Notes under the pieces: model-generated | Seen by the model: only the letters and a program-made list of their open reading frames with translations | What the model was told of the DNA's origin: nothing | Database searches by the model: none | Source: Rosa chinensis | Lineage: Eukaryota; Streptophyta; Magnoliopsida; Rosales; Rosaceae | Direction: 5' to 3' | DNA: 64,000 bases | Assembly: GCF_002994745.2 (NCBI RefSeq) | Contig: NC_037092.1 | Location: 13,011,501 to 13,075,500, forward strand | Shown here: positions 11,634 to 24,286 of the stretch, in pieces | Numbering within the stretch: position 1 is the first letter of the stretch | Layout: each line of letters opens with the position of its first letter | Translations under genes and position numbers: made by a program

Positions 11634-14600
11634 TTAGCTGTTAATGGTAGTATTATATGTGATTTTGACAATGACAGACAAAGGAATGTTGACAACATGA
11701 CCTTGATTTCCAAATAGTCCTATCCTTCCATAGCTAGCAGCTGTGTTGTTGCTCGTAGCATTGAAGAATACACTCAAGACCTGTGTCTCCCCACTAGCAA
11801 TGTAAAAATGTGATGGAGACACTTTTAGCGAAACTCCGAAAGGCGCACTCCAGCCTATACTATAAGTCTCATTTCCAGCAACGTTGATCACGGTTCTTAG
11901 AACAGTTCTAGACTGGTTGAGGTTTGCTATTGTTATTGATGGTAAATTCAGGTCTCCGGCATTGATGGTAGAGTTATAAAGCCAACAGCTCTGACCAGTG
12001 TAATTCAAAACCACAGGAGCGGATCCATTAATGCCACAAAGAAATGACATATAATTGCCATAACCTACAACACGAGAACATGTCCATTAATGCCACATGA
12101 TAATGTCAAACAAATAAATTGCTACTTAAAGTAATTTCCTTAAGTTTCTGAGATGATGGTATTATAATTTATAAGAAGAGGTTGTATAACTTACTGGAAT
12201 CAAAAATCAATCCCGGATTTAGTGCTCCTGTAGCATTTACAAAACCACTGCCCATGTCAAACGGCGTTGCTGGAGACTGGTTTTGATCTGGAAAGGCATA
12301 AGCACGCTGAGCCATTATTGGCCCACCAGACTTGTCATATAGAGAAGCCGTTGTTGAAAGTGCAGATGCAACGGCTGAAGGACTGAAATTGGGAAACTTC
12401 TGCTTAACCAGTGCAGCAAGACCAGCAACATGAGGAGCAGCCATGCTTGTCCCAGACATCATTGCAAAGCTCTCACCTGAAAGGTAGTCAATACAAAAGT
12501 AAAAGTTATATACTATTGTTCAGAACACAAAGGAGAACTATGTCATTTATGAACCAAACAAAGTAATAATGTAAATTTATATCACTATTACTGTTACCAA
12601 TTCCCTGCACTTCTAAGTTTTACCTTGAAATTCAACTGAGTCTGTGCCCAAAGAACTCCAAGCGGCCCATATAGAGTTTCCAGGAGCTACCAAATTGGGT
12701 TTCATTATGTCTGCAATATCAAGAGAATTGTCTTCTGGATCTGGCCCTCGAGCAGAGTAATACATGATCTTTGGAGAAGTACTACTGTAGTTCGCTTTTG
12801 TACCACCACAAATGGCTGCAACTGCCCCAAATTTGATAATTTTCTTCGTCATGATATCTCTCTCCACGGAATGATTGTAGTATTGGATAAAAGCCTGCCA
12901 CATATATCATAAAGCCTTATCAAATGCCAATAGAGAGAGAAGTCAACCTTCCAAATGTATGTCCATGTGGCAACAGCCACTTTGACGATTAAACTTTTTG
13001 AATAGAAAAGTAAATATATAAGTTACTAATGGTGCATCCATAAACAGAAATCCACACCTTGGAATCCTCCGGGGAAGAAATTATGATGCCAGGTATTTTC
13101 ATTGGAGTTGGGTTGAGCTGATAACCAATCACAAAAGCATCCATATAAAAAACAACACCAACTGCACTTAAATTTTGCGCTGTTTGTATGGCTTGCTGTA
13201 TTGTGGACATTCCAAGCACAAATCGAATTGAGTAGCTGCAGATCAAGAGGTTTCCCCGGACCAGATCCTGATTGAAGTTGCTTGAGTCTTGGCATTCACT
13301 TACATACATATCATCTGTAACTGTTGTGTCATTATTCAAAGCATGCATTGCAGAAATCAGCGTGTACATTGTATCATTATGTGTACCAGCTGAAACAGAA
13401 ACAGAAACTTATCAGGTTCATCTTTCATTTTAACTGGTTGCAGTCATGGTTCACAACTTCACATGCAAGTTGCAACGCCATGCATCAAGATGTTAACAAT
13501 GAAGATAATTCATTCATAAGGAACAGATTAGTAATGTCATATTTAGAGGGCAACCAACATGTCTAAAACGTTAACCTCTGCCAGAGATTATGATTACAAT
13601 TAAAGCTTCCATGCATAAAAATGTTAACGATGAAGATAATTCACAAGGAACAGATTAGTAATGTCATATTTAGAAGGCAACCAACATGTCTAAAATGTTA
13701 AACTCTGCCAGAGATTATGGGTACAATTACAGCTTCCATGCATAAAAATGGCTATTTAAGGATCAGGTCTATTATTGAAGTGACTTTGTTTAACTCTATG
13801 TATGAGATGGGTACAATCACAGCTCTGTTATTGAAGTAATGTAAAAACTGTTTGTGTAAAGGATAAATCTAGTAGTGACATTTAATTGGAGAAAGGAACA
13901 AGTTTGTCTCCAAATTCAAGTAGGCATACAGACAGAGATATATCACGCAGCATCAGGTACCGAACATATCAATCTTCAATCTTTAATCTTTATATATATA
14001 ATTATATATAAATATATATATATACACACACACACACATACATATATTGAAGATTCTGCTTCTTATTTGATACACACACACACACACACATCACTATTTC
14101 CAGTCCTTTTTGTATTAATCTCAGATTCTGCCTCTTATTTGATTGTCTTTTATTTTATTCTAAAGAACACACTCAATACTGCTACATGTATAGCAAGTTC
14201 TGCTCTATGATTCACTGGTACTGGCCACCAGCATATAATATAAGCTACAACATTCATTATTTTAGACATCCTCCCACTTTCTTACCTTACTCTGAGTTTT
14301 GAATAGAAAAAAGATGAGCTTTGAAAAAAAAAATCACTTGAAAATCTCAAAACTTTAATATACCAGTGAGGCAGTGATCAATCACTCATTGCATTCCACA
14401 GAAGATTCAAATATAGATGCTCACAAAATATGATGGATCGTGTTTTATTTTCAGAAAGAAAAAAAATATATATATATATATATATATTTAATTGTTTATA
14501 TACAGTGGACCTAGTTTCATTAAGAATAGTGACCCAGCCTGTATCAGTTCACAAGTCAGCTTCTTAAGGAAAGGTGTATAAGTACTGTTGTTAAATGATC

Positions 14601-17306
14601 CTATAGGGAAAAAAATGAACAGAAATTGAGCAATAAGCAGCAGGGAACGAAACTTACGTGCAAGTCCAACTCCAGGAATGGTCACATTGTTGCCAAGGGT
14701 TATAGAGTTGCTGTAGGTTCTGTCATGAGAAGCAGAACCAACAGTGAAGATCCATGGACTGAACGAAGACATGCTTTTTGGTGATGGTCCAGTATTTCCT
14801 GCTGCTTGGACAACAAATATACCAACCTTTACGGCTGATAGTGTTGCCATATCTATGGGGTTGAAAAATGTTGCAACTCCGGGAGGACGTCTATTGGGAG
14901 TGATTGATAAGCTTATAATGTCAACCCCATCCTGAGCAGCCTGGAATGCAAATAAATTATCAAAATTAAATATTCTAGAAACTGGCAAAGGATAACATAT
15001 AAATAAAATTGTTTTCGTTTTGGTTAAGAAACCACACTGAAGATTCGTCAGCTGTTTGATAGGTTATAGTTTTCAGAAATGCCAAGCAAATTGCAGGTAC
15101 CTGGTCTATTGCGGCAACAACATCAGCAGCAAAGCCTCCAAAGCTTTTGTACAATGCCTTGTAAACAGCAATGCTGGAATAAATAGGCATGTGATTAAGA
15201 CAGCATAACCGAATATGCTCACAATTCTAACATACCCAAAATGGCCACAGAGGAAAGGAAAAAAAATGACTATATAGAGCTACACAGCTATGTATCTAAT
15301 TCTACCAGCAGCAACAACATCACAGGAATATACACAGAGACTCAAGTCTAGATTAATTACTGTGATCGAGGAGCCATCCCACTTGCATGTCCAAAATGAT
15401 GCCCAGCGACAACCACTGGAATTCCATGGTTTCCTGCAGCAATGGAAGCAGTGTGCCTGTAAATTCAAAATTAGATCCATCAACCATCTTTTGAATCGGA
15501 AGCTAACCACATGGAAGTAGAAACTTTTACATACTTGTATAGCAATTAACAAGATCCCTTTATTGCTGTTTATGTATCATAAAAGAAGCTAATTTGGCAG
15601 TTCTCAAAATGTAAACTAAAGGCATATAAAATTTTTAAAATTTCCATGTTGTACTGGTTTACTACTTGCTCTCAGGGAACTCAAGAAAACTCACGTGCCG
15701 TGGCCATCACCATCAAAAGGAGAAGCATAGTCCTGGGATATATTGAAAACACCCCTGGTTATAGCAGATGCTGCAAAATGGCGGGCCGCTATAAGCTTCC
15801 TATTGCATGAACCAGATGGAAAATCTCGAGTAACCTCACAGACACCTGAGAAATGAACTGGAACTGGATATGGATTTTTAGATGAATTATCAGCAAAACT
15901 ACTGTGTGTTGGATCAATGCCAGTATCAATAAATCCAATCACAACCCCTTCTCCGGCTGATTTAAATCCACCTCCTTGCACCCATGCTCCTTGTGGTAAA
16001 CCCAAGAACTGAGGAGTATGGGTTGTTGCAGTTCTAACAGAGAAATCTAGGACCACATTTGCTACTTCTCTCCTCCTGGAAAGCTTATTAACCTACAAAA
16101 TTCACAAACGCCACCCGATTCGGAACTTATGTTGAAGTACATCTTTTCACATACAAGCCAAATGATGTTCCATTTTACAAGAAGATGTGAATTTGAAATT
16201 ACACACATTAAGCAAAAAGTAAACATCCATAATTCATAATTAGAGCAGCAAAGTTGTAAATATGGTAATAATTATAAAAAAAAAATGATAATAGTTGTTT
16301 TAATAATACTGAAATTTTACTGGTGGATATACCTGATCCGGGGTAACAAGCACAGCAAACCCATTAATCAAGTAGTGGTAGCTGTACAGCTTCAGATATT
16401 TCTCCCCTTTCAACGCCCTCCTCAATAATGAATCATGAACTCGAGCAATGTATGAGGCATACTTAGGATCCGTCCTCGAAATATTTATAGATCTAAAACA
16501 AAGTCATTTAAAAGCATCATCAATCAAGTTAAAGGTCCTAATAATACAAGCAACCTGAAAACATCAAATAATTAGACACAAAAGGGAACAATGAGGAATT
16601 TAAGGCAGGGTAAAGAAAAGGAAAAAAAATAATAATAATCATATGAATTTTGCACAATAATTAAGAAGTAGAATTTAACTTCGAACATGGGTCAAGGACA
16701 ATATGATCGGTACAATTTTCCACACGTTCATAAGAAACAATTTGTGCAGACATCATATTGAAAAAGAAACAACAAAGGACCCCATGAGCGAGACACTGAA
16801 GCAGGTAAAAAATGTTTCTATTTCCTGTAGAATTCAAGTTCTTACTTCTATTATAAAAGTTGAAAGCAATGTTAAACCTAACCCAAATTAATTTGTCCCC
16901 ATTTGAGTAATTGTTTTCAGGTGTCTAATCACAAAGTGAAAACAAAATTCAAAACCTCAATCAGTACTACTTCTACTTGGATCACAATTAAAAAAACCAG
17001 AACAAGGTGTAAACCAAACAGAGAAAGAAAATTCAATCAAAGCAATTTCAGACTCTAAGTAAAGCTTGGAAATTGAAGACCAGAAGAGTACCTTGGTTTG
17101 TGAATGCTCAACCTCTCAGTATCCCCATTCAGACCTTGACTGTTCTTTCTCAGGTCAGCCAAGTAATGAGCAACAGGAGCTTGTTTAAGAGTGACAATAT
17201 ACACAGCAGAGATGTTATCATAATCATCATTATCCTGACACCAAGAGCTCACAACCATCCCCAAAACAAGTAACACCACCAAATGCACCCCATAAATTCT
17301 TCCCAT
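11634..17306 (-). CDS. subtilisin-like serine protease, SBT2.2/SBT2.3 type
   Basis: Secreted S8A endoprotease of plant subtilase subfamily 2. Ten coding exons: 17092-17306, 16333-16492, 15695-16092, 15361-15456, 15101-15173, 14658-14940, 13058-13389, 12624-12894, 12195-12476, 11634-12064. Phases match throughout, giving 846 residues. Signal peptide at residues 1-25 (MGRIYGVHLVVLLVLGMVVS), I9-type prodomain to about 125 (AVYIVTLKQA; YSYHYLINGFAV), catalytic Asp-181 (GFIDTGID), His-256 (DGDGHGTHTA), oxyanion Asn-363 (QAAGNTGP), a protease-associated insert at about 409-520, catalytic Ser-620 (SGTSMAAPH), and a fibronectin-III-like C-terminal domain. All catalytic residues are present. Phrases such as TPQFLGLPQGAW and SFGGFAADVVAAIDQAAQDGVDI match SBT2.2/2.3 better than SBT2.5. 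The start was chosen at the Met beginning the signal peptide; an ORF Met at 17465 is upstream leader. The leader carries GAA and GA repeats. Substrate unknown. Confidence 0.93.
13490..13751. repeat. tandem duplication (period 131 bp) inside subtilase intron 6
   Basis: Two head-to-tail copies, 13490-13620 and 13621-13751, each starting ATGTTAAC(A/G)ATGAAGATAA and ending in TTCCATGCATAAAA. They are roughly 90 percent identical by eye. Non-coding. Confidence 0.9.
13990..14092. repeat. (TA)n/(CA)n microsatellites in subtilase intron 6
   Basis: AT-rich TATATA runs at about 13992-14025 pass into ACACAC at about 14024-14038, with a second (CA)n at 14071-14090. A further (TA)n tract lies at 14466-14488, also in this intron. 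Confidence 0.9.
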
Positions 17307-17657
17307 TTCAGACCCCAAATCCCAGAAAACAACACTTGCCCAGATGAGCAAAAACGCCTCAAAGCTCAAGTCTTTCAACAACCCAAGTCCTCCATTTTCT
17401 AAAAAGCAAGCTTCTTTACTGCAACATGTGCAGATTGTGGAGAAGAAGAAGAAGAAGAAGCACAAAAACCAGAGAGACCCTTTTGTTCAATGTGAGAAAG
17501 GGTGTGAAGGGAAACTGCAAAATGAGCACCAAGTCTTCGCAGATAAGAAGTGATCTGACTGAGAAAGCAACCTTCTTTTCGGTGAAAATGAACCCTTTTG
17601 TTCACTTTTGTGGGTTTTTTCTTTCTTTCTTTTTTCTTTTTTTTGTTTGTTTGGTGC

Positions 17658-17681
17658 AGAGAGAGAGAGAGAGAGAGAGAG
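17658..17681. repeat. (GA)n microsatellite in subtilase leader/promoter
   Basis: Reads as (CT)n on the coding strand, about 350 bases upstream of the subtilase ATG. A GAA-type run at 17441-17461 lies in the leader too. CT-rich leaders are common in plant genes. Confidence 0.9.
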
Positions 17682-17769
17682 TAGAGAAGCAGAGTGAAGT
17701 AGAGGCAGTATTAATAGCTGGACCTGGAGCACCGAGAATCTGCGCACACTTTCTTGGGTGATGTGTATT

Positions 17770-20249
17770 TGAACGTTTAGTTTATTAAGCAAAGTGGAAA
17801 AAACAAAGGCGTCTTTGAGAAATATGAACGTTTTCTTTTGTTCTTATTCCATCGACTGGTGTATGGTCTTAGACTCTTGGCACATATATCCTTGCACCAT
17901 TTTTGGACATAGTGACTAGTGACATCTAAATATTTGTCGACAAACTCATCCCATTTGTAGAGACCTCTACAGTACGTTAATGTATAGATCGGTATCATAT
18001 AGTAGATAGCTTGGCGTAATTAGAGATTACCTTAAAGCCAAGCTGACTTGATGTACCACTTGAGAAATAAGTATGCTATTGTACGGAAGTAGTCTACTTA
18101 ATATATCAAAATATTTATGTACCGTAAATAAATTTTTGTTTTAAATTTCTAACATTTTTGGAAAGTATCTAATTATTAATTTTATTGATTAGGATATAAT
18201 ATCAGTGTATGTGGAAAACTGCAAATAAACAGATTCTGAATTTTGTGGTCGATTAAAATAGGATCTTCAAGCTTCATTGTCTACTTTCGATTTTTCTTAC
18301 CTGGAATGATGTGGTCTTGATGGGTCAAACCTTCTTTGGTTTGGAACTGTGCTTTGGATTGTCTACTTGTTCCAACGTTCTAATTTTTTAAGGTCACCCG
18401 TGACAGTGCACAAATGGGGGAGAGACTCCTTTGGTTTTGTTGGTTGGGTGGGGGTGTTGTGGGACGGTGCTGTATTGAGTACAATTGGGTGAATGAATAC
18501 CATGTGATAAAGAGCACGAAACTGAGTGCGACTTGTATTGGATTCGCATACCATGTTGACAATTGTCTTCTTCCCCATGATTTCTCTGTCTCACCGACGT
18601 GAAGTTCTTCAGTCAGGCTATTCTGATCCACATTCAAGTGATGTTACTTGGATCGATTCTAAATGCAATGAGATGTAAAGATGTTTTGAGTTCAAATATC
18701 AGTAATTAAATTTTAATTTATAAATTAACGTGTCACGTGACACGACCGTCTTACTTAAAATTTCTCTCTTTATAATATTGGATGTAATAATCATAGAGCG
18801 AGATGTAAAAACAATTAAACTGAATTATTTAAATGTTTTTTTTTCTATATGCATAAAAGAAACTATCGAATACATTGACTTCACAATCAAAGTTCCTCCT
18901 TAATAAGAGAACTCTAAATACATGAAAGATGGACTCAATGTCTAAGCTTGTAGGACCTCTCTAGTGCCTGCATTGACCATGAAAACCTTTATCCACAAGT
19001 AATTCTCAGCCCTTGGAACACCAAGGGCTACGGCCGATCCAATCTGAATTCCGATACCATCAACATTTCATTCAAGCTGATCATTGTATTATCCTCCCTT
19101 ATGTTGCTAGCTATAACAAACGAAAAAATGAAAAATACAGAGCTTCTGGTGTCCAATACTTTTCTGTGTCTTCCCATAAGGTAGGCTACCATGTTACATA
19201 CACCCATTGTCTGCTTTTCGAAACCATGATGGTCCTAATTTAATAGTCGTTGGGAGTTCTTGGTGCCCTTCACTTTGCCAAAAGAACCTGATTCCTACAA
19301 TCATTAGGATCATTCTCTTTTTTAGCCTAAATCATGACCATCTCCATGTGACAATATCAAAAGGAAAAAGAACCTGTCTACCACACTCCCGTTGCTCCTT
19401 GATTCCATCTATATGGGGGATGTAAATGATTGTGGAGTACTATTGTACTACAAAGAAAGACTGATGCCATATCGAACTTTTGCAACCGTCTTTCATTTCA
19501 TGTATACACAATCACACACTCGACAGGAAAGTGGACAGAAATACTTGGAATCTACTTTTGTACAACTCCTCAATTTAATTGAAGTAGGACTAACAAATCT
19601 AATCCTTGGTGCAAAGATAAAAAAAACTATCGGATTGTGTCTTTAATTTAAATTTGTTATCAAAATTTTCCTTGTTGTTTTTATTTTTATTAGAGACTTT
19701 TACCGACAAACATTTATCATTATACGTGTTTTATTTTTTATTTATTTTTCTATAAGGGACATTTGAATATGATTGAATCATCGTAAAACATACGTTTCTT
19801 TTTGTTTTATTCTTTATAAGAGACTTTTATTGACGAATATTTCGTCAGCAAATACCTATTTTAACTTTTTATTTTATTTGTATGATAGACTTTAGTGGAC
19901 AAATGTCCGGTCGTTAAAGGTGTGTCAAAATCTTCAACAAATTGTTCGAAGACCTTTATCCCTTTTCATTTTATTCGTGTGGCCAATTTTCCCTCCTCCA
20001 TAAACTCTTTCTCATCCTGTGGTTCCACACAAAAAGACTTATTGTGAGCCAATAAGTCTTGGTCCTTTGGATTAGGGTTTCAGCCCACCATTTGGATTTT
20101 CCAGAAACCCACAAATGCCACATTTGCCCAGGCCCACCTTTCCACTGCTGCTGAATTGAAAATGATAGGGATATCTAAATTGATCAAAGTTTAGGGCGCC
20201 AATTGAGAGTTCATTTTCTATCAGTTATCCAGTATTTGAGACAGTGAGG
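17770..20249. other. AT-rich upstream region of RPI4 copy A, no gene
   Basis: Duplicated in copy B. Short open frames on both strands (for example around 18363-18640 and 19013-19650) are kept in both copies only because the DNA itself is duplicated. They have no recognisable product and differ by frame-breaking indels between copies. Confidence 0.6.
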
Positions 20250-20945
20250 ATGGCACTGGCAATGGCAGCCATAGCAATAGCTTCACCAAATCCCCTGCAT
20301 TCATCTCTAACTTTATCAAATGCCAGAGGCAGAAGAGCCTTGTGCACAAGAACAAGAAGAACCCATTCTCTGAAGATTACTGGGTCCAGTCTTGCTGATG
20401 GCTCTGCTCTTTTTCAAGCAGCCCATTACAGCTTTTGGAATATAAGTCTTGGTCACTGATAGTAGAGATACTTTTGGAATATAAGTCTTGGTCACTGATA
20501 GAATAGACATTATCAGATTGTTAGTATTGCTAGTTTTCAATGTTTCATTTAAGAAGCAAATACAATTTCAGAATTGGAAATTGTTCATGAGACAAAGGAG
20601 TTAGCAATATAAATTGATGTTGGAGAATCGCTCTCATCTTTTCTAATGGTATCTGCTTTTAATCCTTTTGAAGGTATGGAGGAGACCCTCAGTTGGGCTG
20701 GCAGGGCCTCATGGTGGTCAGTTCCCTCTAGTCACCAGAGGAGGCCATAACGTTATTGATGTCATATTTACATCTCCAATTCTAAGCCCTGGTAGGTCTT
20801 TCAATCATGGTCTTTTCTTGTTTTACTATATGCTTCTGCAGTTGACGACAAGTTTGCATGTCTCTTTCTGAATTGTAGCTGAAGAATCAATGAGCCTTGA
20901 TAATATTGATGGAATCATAGAGCATGGAATCACTTCCAAGTTCCC
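20250..20945 (+). pseudogene. truncated copy of ribose-5-phosphate isomerase 4-like gene (exons 1, 7, 8 only)
   Basis: Compared with the intact gene at 40238-44135, exon 1 is present from 20250 to 20430 (plastid-type leader [15 protein letters not shown]). It then breaks inside the codon after His-Tyr and joins a part of the intron that precedes exon 7. A roughly 31-base piece of this intron (CTTTTGGAATATAAGTCTTG and on) is repeated at the junction, at 20432-20463 and 20474-20504. Exons 7 (20674-20791) and 8 (20879-20945) remain with good splice sites. Exons 2-6, holding the Rossmann-like core GLGSGIAS, and exon 9 are gone, so no functional enzyme can be made. The lesions are in this copy only; copy B is intact. 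Confidence 0.9.
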
Positions 20946-21423
20946 GTTAAGTATTTTGATCCCTATCACTTTTGCTTTTACAGAGATGACATAGCTTTTG
21001 CTTTATACATAAACAGAACAGCATCACTCCTCTTACATGCAAAGGAGTGATGCACTGATGCTTGTAGTAGGTTAGATAATAGCTGTTTTATATTTAGCTG
21101 TTTACCAAAATAATAATACAGGTTCATATCAGAATTTAAAACTTTTGAATTGTGACAATTAACAGATGTTTTCATCCTTGTGAATGGTCTAAAGTCTAAA
21201 CTATGTTGCTTAAGCAGTCTACTAATCAATTTAGTAAAATATCGCATTGGTATAAGAGTTTGTCATTCTTGTAATTGTTATTGTAACCTATTCTTGTCCA
21301 ATAATAATGATGTATCATGTTGATCATAATTAGACATTATGTTCTATCCAAAAAAATCTTTTTTGTGGTTATGATACTGCAGTTTCACCATCCAGAAAAC
21401 TTCACAAAAGTCCCTGATCATGC

Positions 21424-23052
21424 CTAGTGACAAGTAAGGCGAATTGGAAGTCCTTTTTCTGGGGTAGGCATCATATCACCTGTGATCTTTTCCTTGGGAA
21501 ACAACACTTCCCACTTGAACCTCTTGACCACATTGTGAACAAAAGTGAGTATCGCAAGCCTAGCATACTCTTTTCCAGGGCACATTCTTGGTCCTCCTCC
21601 AAATGGAACAAATGTGAATGGTGGGAATGCGCTTATGTTATCATATCTTGAGGGGTCAAACTTCTCTGGGTTGGGGAAGTATTCTGGGTTCATGTTTGTT
21701 GTGCTGACAGTCCAATATACCTGATACAAAAAAAAGAAACGAAAAAAAAGTCAGTTAGCTACTTAGTTTTTTTCAGAGATGCTCATTTTAAGTCGCAAAT
21801 AAAGATGATGATGAACAAGGTTTATACCTTCCAGCCCTTGGGAATGGTGTAACCGGCATACTTGAAATCGGTCAAGGCCTCTCTGAATGTTCCCTGAAGT
21901 GGTGGAGTGAATCTCATAACCTCATAGATGACATTCCATGAGTACTTCATCTTGTTCAAGTCATCCCATTCCAAAAGTTGTCCAGGTTTTTTTGACTCTG
22001 CAACCTCCATTTGTTCTGTTTTCATAATCACAACACAAAACCTCAGTGCATATCATTAAAAAACAAATCAATTTGATGAATTGGGTTATTAAGTTGTGAA
22101 GTGAATTACCAGCTAGGACCTTGGCATAGATGTCAGGCCTTTCTCCCACATACTTCATGAAGAAAGTCATAGCAGTAGCCACAGTACTATACCCAGCAGT
22201 CAACAAACCCATCATCTTATCAGCAATCTCAGCCTCAGGCATGTGTTGCCCAGATGGGTCACTGGCCACAATCATATGTGTCAGAATATCCATCATGGGT
22301 GCTCCTGATGCCATTGCAGCCTTCTTCTCCTGAATCACAGTCTTCAACTCCTTCCTGATCGCATCAGCTGCTTTTGTTGCTCTGTAGAAAATGGTTCCCG
22401 GGAAGTTCAAAATAAGTGAGTGCATCCCTACAGTCACATCATCAAAGTTCTCCACAAGCCTAGCAATCCTCTCCGGCTCATCAATCCCCAAGAAGAATCT
22501 GCAGGCAAGACTAAGAGTCAAAGTCTTGGCCAAAGGGTAGGCCAAGACCTGATTCTTGCCTTCCCAGTCGACCTTCATCTGTTCTTGGGTGATTGAGTCC
22601 ATTTTCCCCAAGTACCTCATCAATGCTTCTGGCTTAAGGAACCCCGGTGACCTTAGTACTTTCGCCTCTTCGTCACGAGCAGGCTGTTTCGGAGCAGGAG
22701 CAGCAGCTGCAGCAGCCTTGTATGACCTGAACATCTTCTGCATGGAGTGTGGTCGAAATGCAGTGAAGTATTTTTGCTCATTGGTGAAGAGAAATTTGTG
22801 TCCATTAGGTCCACAAATGACAGCGGTTTTCTCCCCAAGAATCTTGGTCTTGAAGATGTCAGTGGAGTACGTCTTCATCCTCTTGAACACAAAGTTTTCC
22901 GGCTTGCCAAAAAGAAACTCGAGAGTTTCTCCCACAATAGGCCACCCCATGCTGCCTGGTGGGAGGTTCTTGCCATCTTCAGATTTGAATGCGAAGAGGG
23001 CAAAGGCGAAAAGAGCAGCACCCAAAGACAGAACAAGGTAAAGGGTCTCCAT
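21424..23052 (-). CDS. cytochrome P450, CYP716 family (copy A, intact)
   Basis: Membrane-anchored ER monooxygenase. CYP716 enzymes mostly oxidise triterpene skeletons such as beta-amyrin; the substrate here is unknown. Three exons: 22110-23052, 21828-22015, 21424-21720, with matching phases, giving 475 residues. N-terminal membrane anchor [20 protein letters not shown], proline-rich LPPGSMGWP hinge, I-helix AGYSTVAT at 286-293, K-helix EVMR at 346-349, PEKFDPSRY, heme loop [13 protein letters not shown] with Cys-424, and a family-typical ending EKGLPIRL. Two oddities: Ser-289 stands where most P450s have the acidic residue of (A/G)Gx(D/E)T, and a run of Ala and Pro ([18 protein letters not shown]) lies near residue 115. 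A TATA box lies about 90 bases upstream. This copy keeps the family C-terminus that copy B has lost. Confidence 0.93.
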
Positions 23053-23140
23053 GGCTGGAGCTCAGATCTCAGTTAATGGTTTGCTGAGACTGAATGAAGT
23101 TGGGAAGCAGTGATGTTTATGGAACTTGGGAAGTAACAGG

Positions 23141-23148
23141 TTTATAAA
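23141..23148 (-). promoter_or_regulatory. TATA box of P450 copy A
   Basis: TTTATAAA about 89-96 bases upstream of the ATG; conserved in copy B at 48608-48615. Confidence 0.7.
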
Positions 23149-24012
23149 GGCCAAAAGTCGTCACTGTTGAATATTCTTCTGCCTACTTATTCTCCATTCT
23201 TCCATGTTGAATGTTCATGAAATGGACGTCACGAACTTGTTTACTATTTTCCTGCAAACTAACCAAACATCATGGCGTTACATAAACTTGATACCCATTT
23301 TACAAGTTACATCTTTAATTATGTTCATTGGTCAGTATTTCAAATTAGTCTCAGAAAGAGAAAATTAGGAAAAAAAAAAAAACCCAAAAAATAAGGTCCT
23401 ATTAAGAAAAACTCATTTCTATATATTTTTTTAATCTACATCCAATCACATAATTAAACATTCCTTACCGGTTTTAAGTTTGTAATTAAGTTTTTTCACG
23501 TTTTTTTTAGTTTGACTATTTTACCCTTCTGATTGAATAAGGAAAATTTTCCTCAAATATAGTTTTTTTTTTTAAATTTAAATATGGCATCAGTAATAAA
23601 CACAAATTAGAATTTAATACAATCAATTTATTTTTCCTTTTTAAAAACGATTAATTGCCTTAATTATTGTATATCTCTTCCTTTCTAATTTGATCTATAT
23701 ATTTGCCATTTTTTAGTAGATATGTTTGTGTAGATATTCCTATTATTAGATATCTCAACGTGATTAATCGCCTTAATTATAGTACTAGCCCCTTAACCAA
23801 TTGGCTTTTATTTTTTAAAATTAAAAAAAATTACAGCAATTTCTCTCCTGATTTTAGAGAAGATTCTCTTTTTTTTCATGGGAGATATTGCAAAATTTTC
23901 AAATATGATATAGTCTATTGACTATCTTATCCTCATATAGAAATAATTTGTTTACTAATATCTATATTATGTGAGGGCATATATGGTAGTTTAAAATTTT
24001 AACCATTCCCTC

Positions 24013-24286
24013 AAGAATCTTGGTCTTGAAGATGTCAGGGGAGTACCTCTTCATCCTCTTGAACACAAAGTTTCCCGGCTTGCCAAAAAGAAACTCGAGA
24101 GTTTCTCCCACAACAGGCCACCCCATGCCGCTTGGTGGGAGGTTCTTGCCATCTTCAGATTTGAATGCGAAGAGGGCAAAGGCGAAAAGAGCAGCACCCA
24201 AAGAGAGAACAAGGTAAAGGGTCTCCATGGCTGGTGCTCAAATCTCAGTGCTGAGACTGAATGAAGTTGGGAAGCAGCGATGTTTT
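24013..24286 (-). pseudogene. P450 5' fragment 1 (leader plus first ~73 codons)
   Basis: Matches the CYP716 exon 1 from about 58 bases upstream of the ATG (24228) to AAGATTCTTG, then breaks off into AT-rich DNA and a stop. It encodes the membrane anchor and hinge only, so it cannot be an enzyme. It shares KRYSPDIF with copy B rather than KTYSTDIF of copy A, which points to a copy B-like source. [11 protein letters not shown] differs from both full genes. Confidence 0.9.

Larger units (their letters stand above)
17769..23350. repeat. segmental duplication, copy A (RPI4 remnant + P450)
   Basis: Collinear with copy B in blocks: 17769-17812 with 28868-28899; 17806-18082 with 31727-32004; 18066-20430 with 38150-40430; 20464-21340 with about 42645-43555; 21375-23350 with 46836-48826. 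Identity is high throughout. Copy A lacks two stretches found in B: RPI4 exons 2-6, and the RPI4 last exon together with the 2.7 kb up to the P450. Copy B carries a Mutator-like element and a LINE that A lacks. The left edge lies just upstream of the subtilase gene. Confidence 0.9.

Noticed and set aside
17055..17465. Upstream Met at 17465 (MCFFFFFF..) as the subtilase start
   Set aside because: It reads a GAA/CT-rich leader as poly-Phe; the Met at 17306 begins a standard signal peptide.
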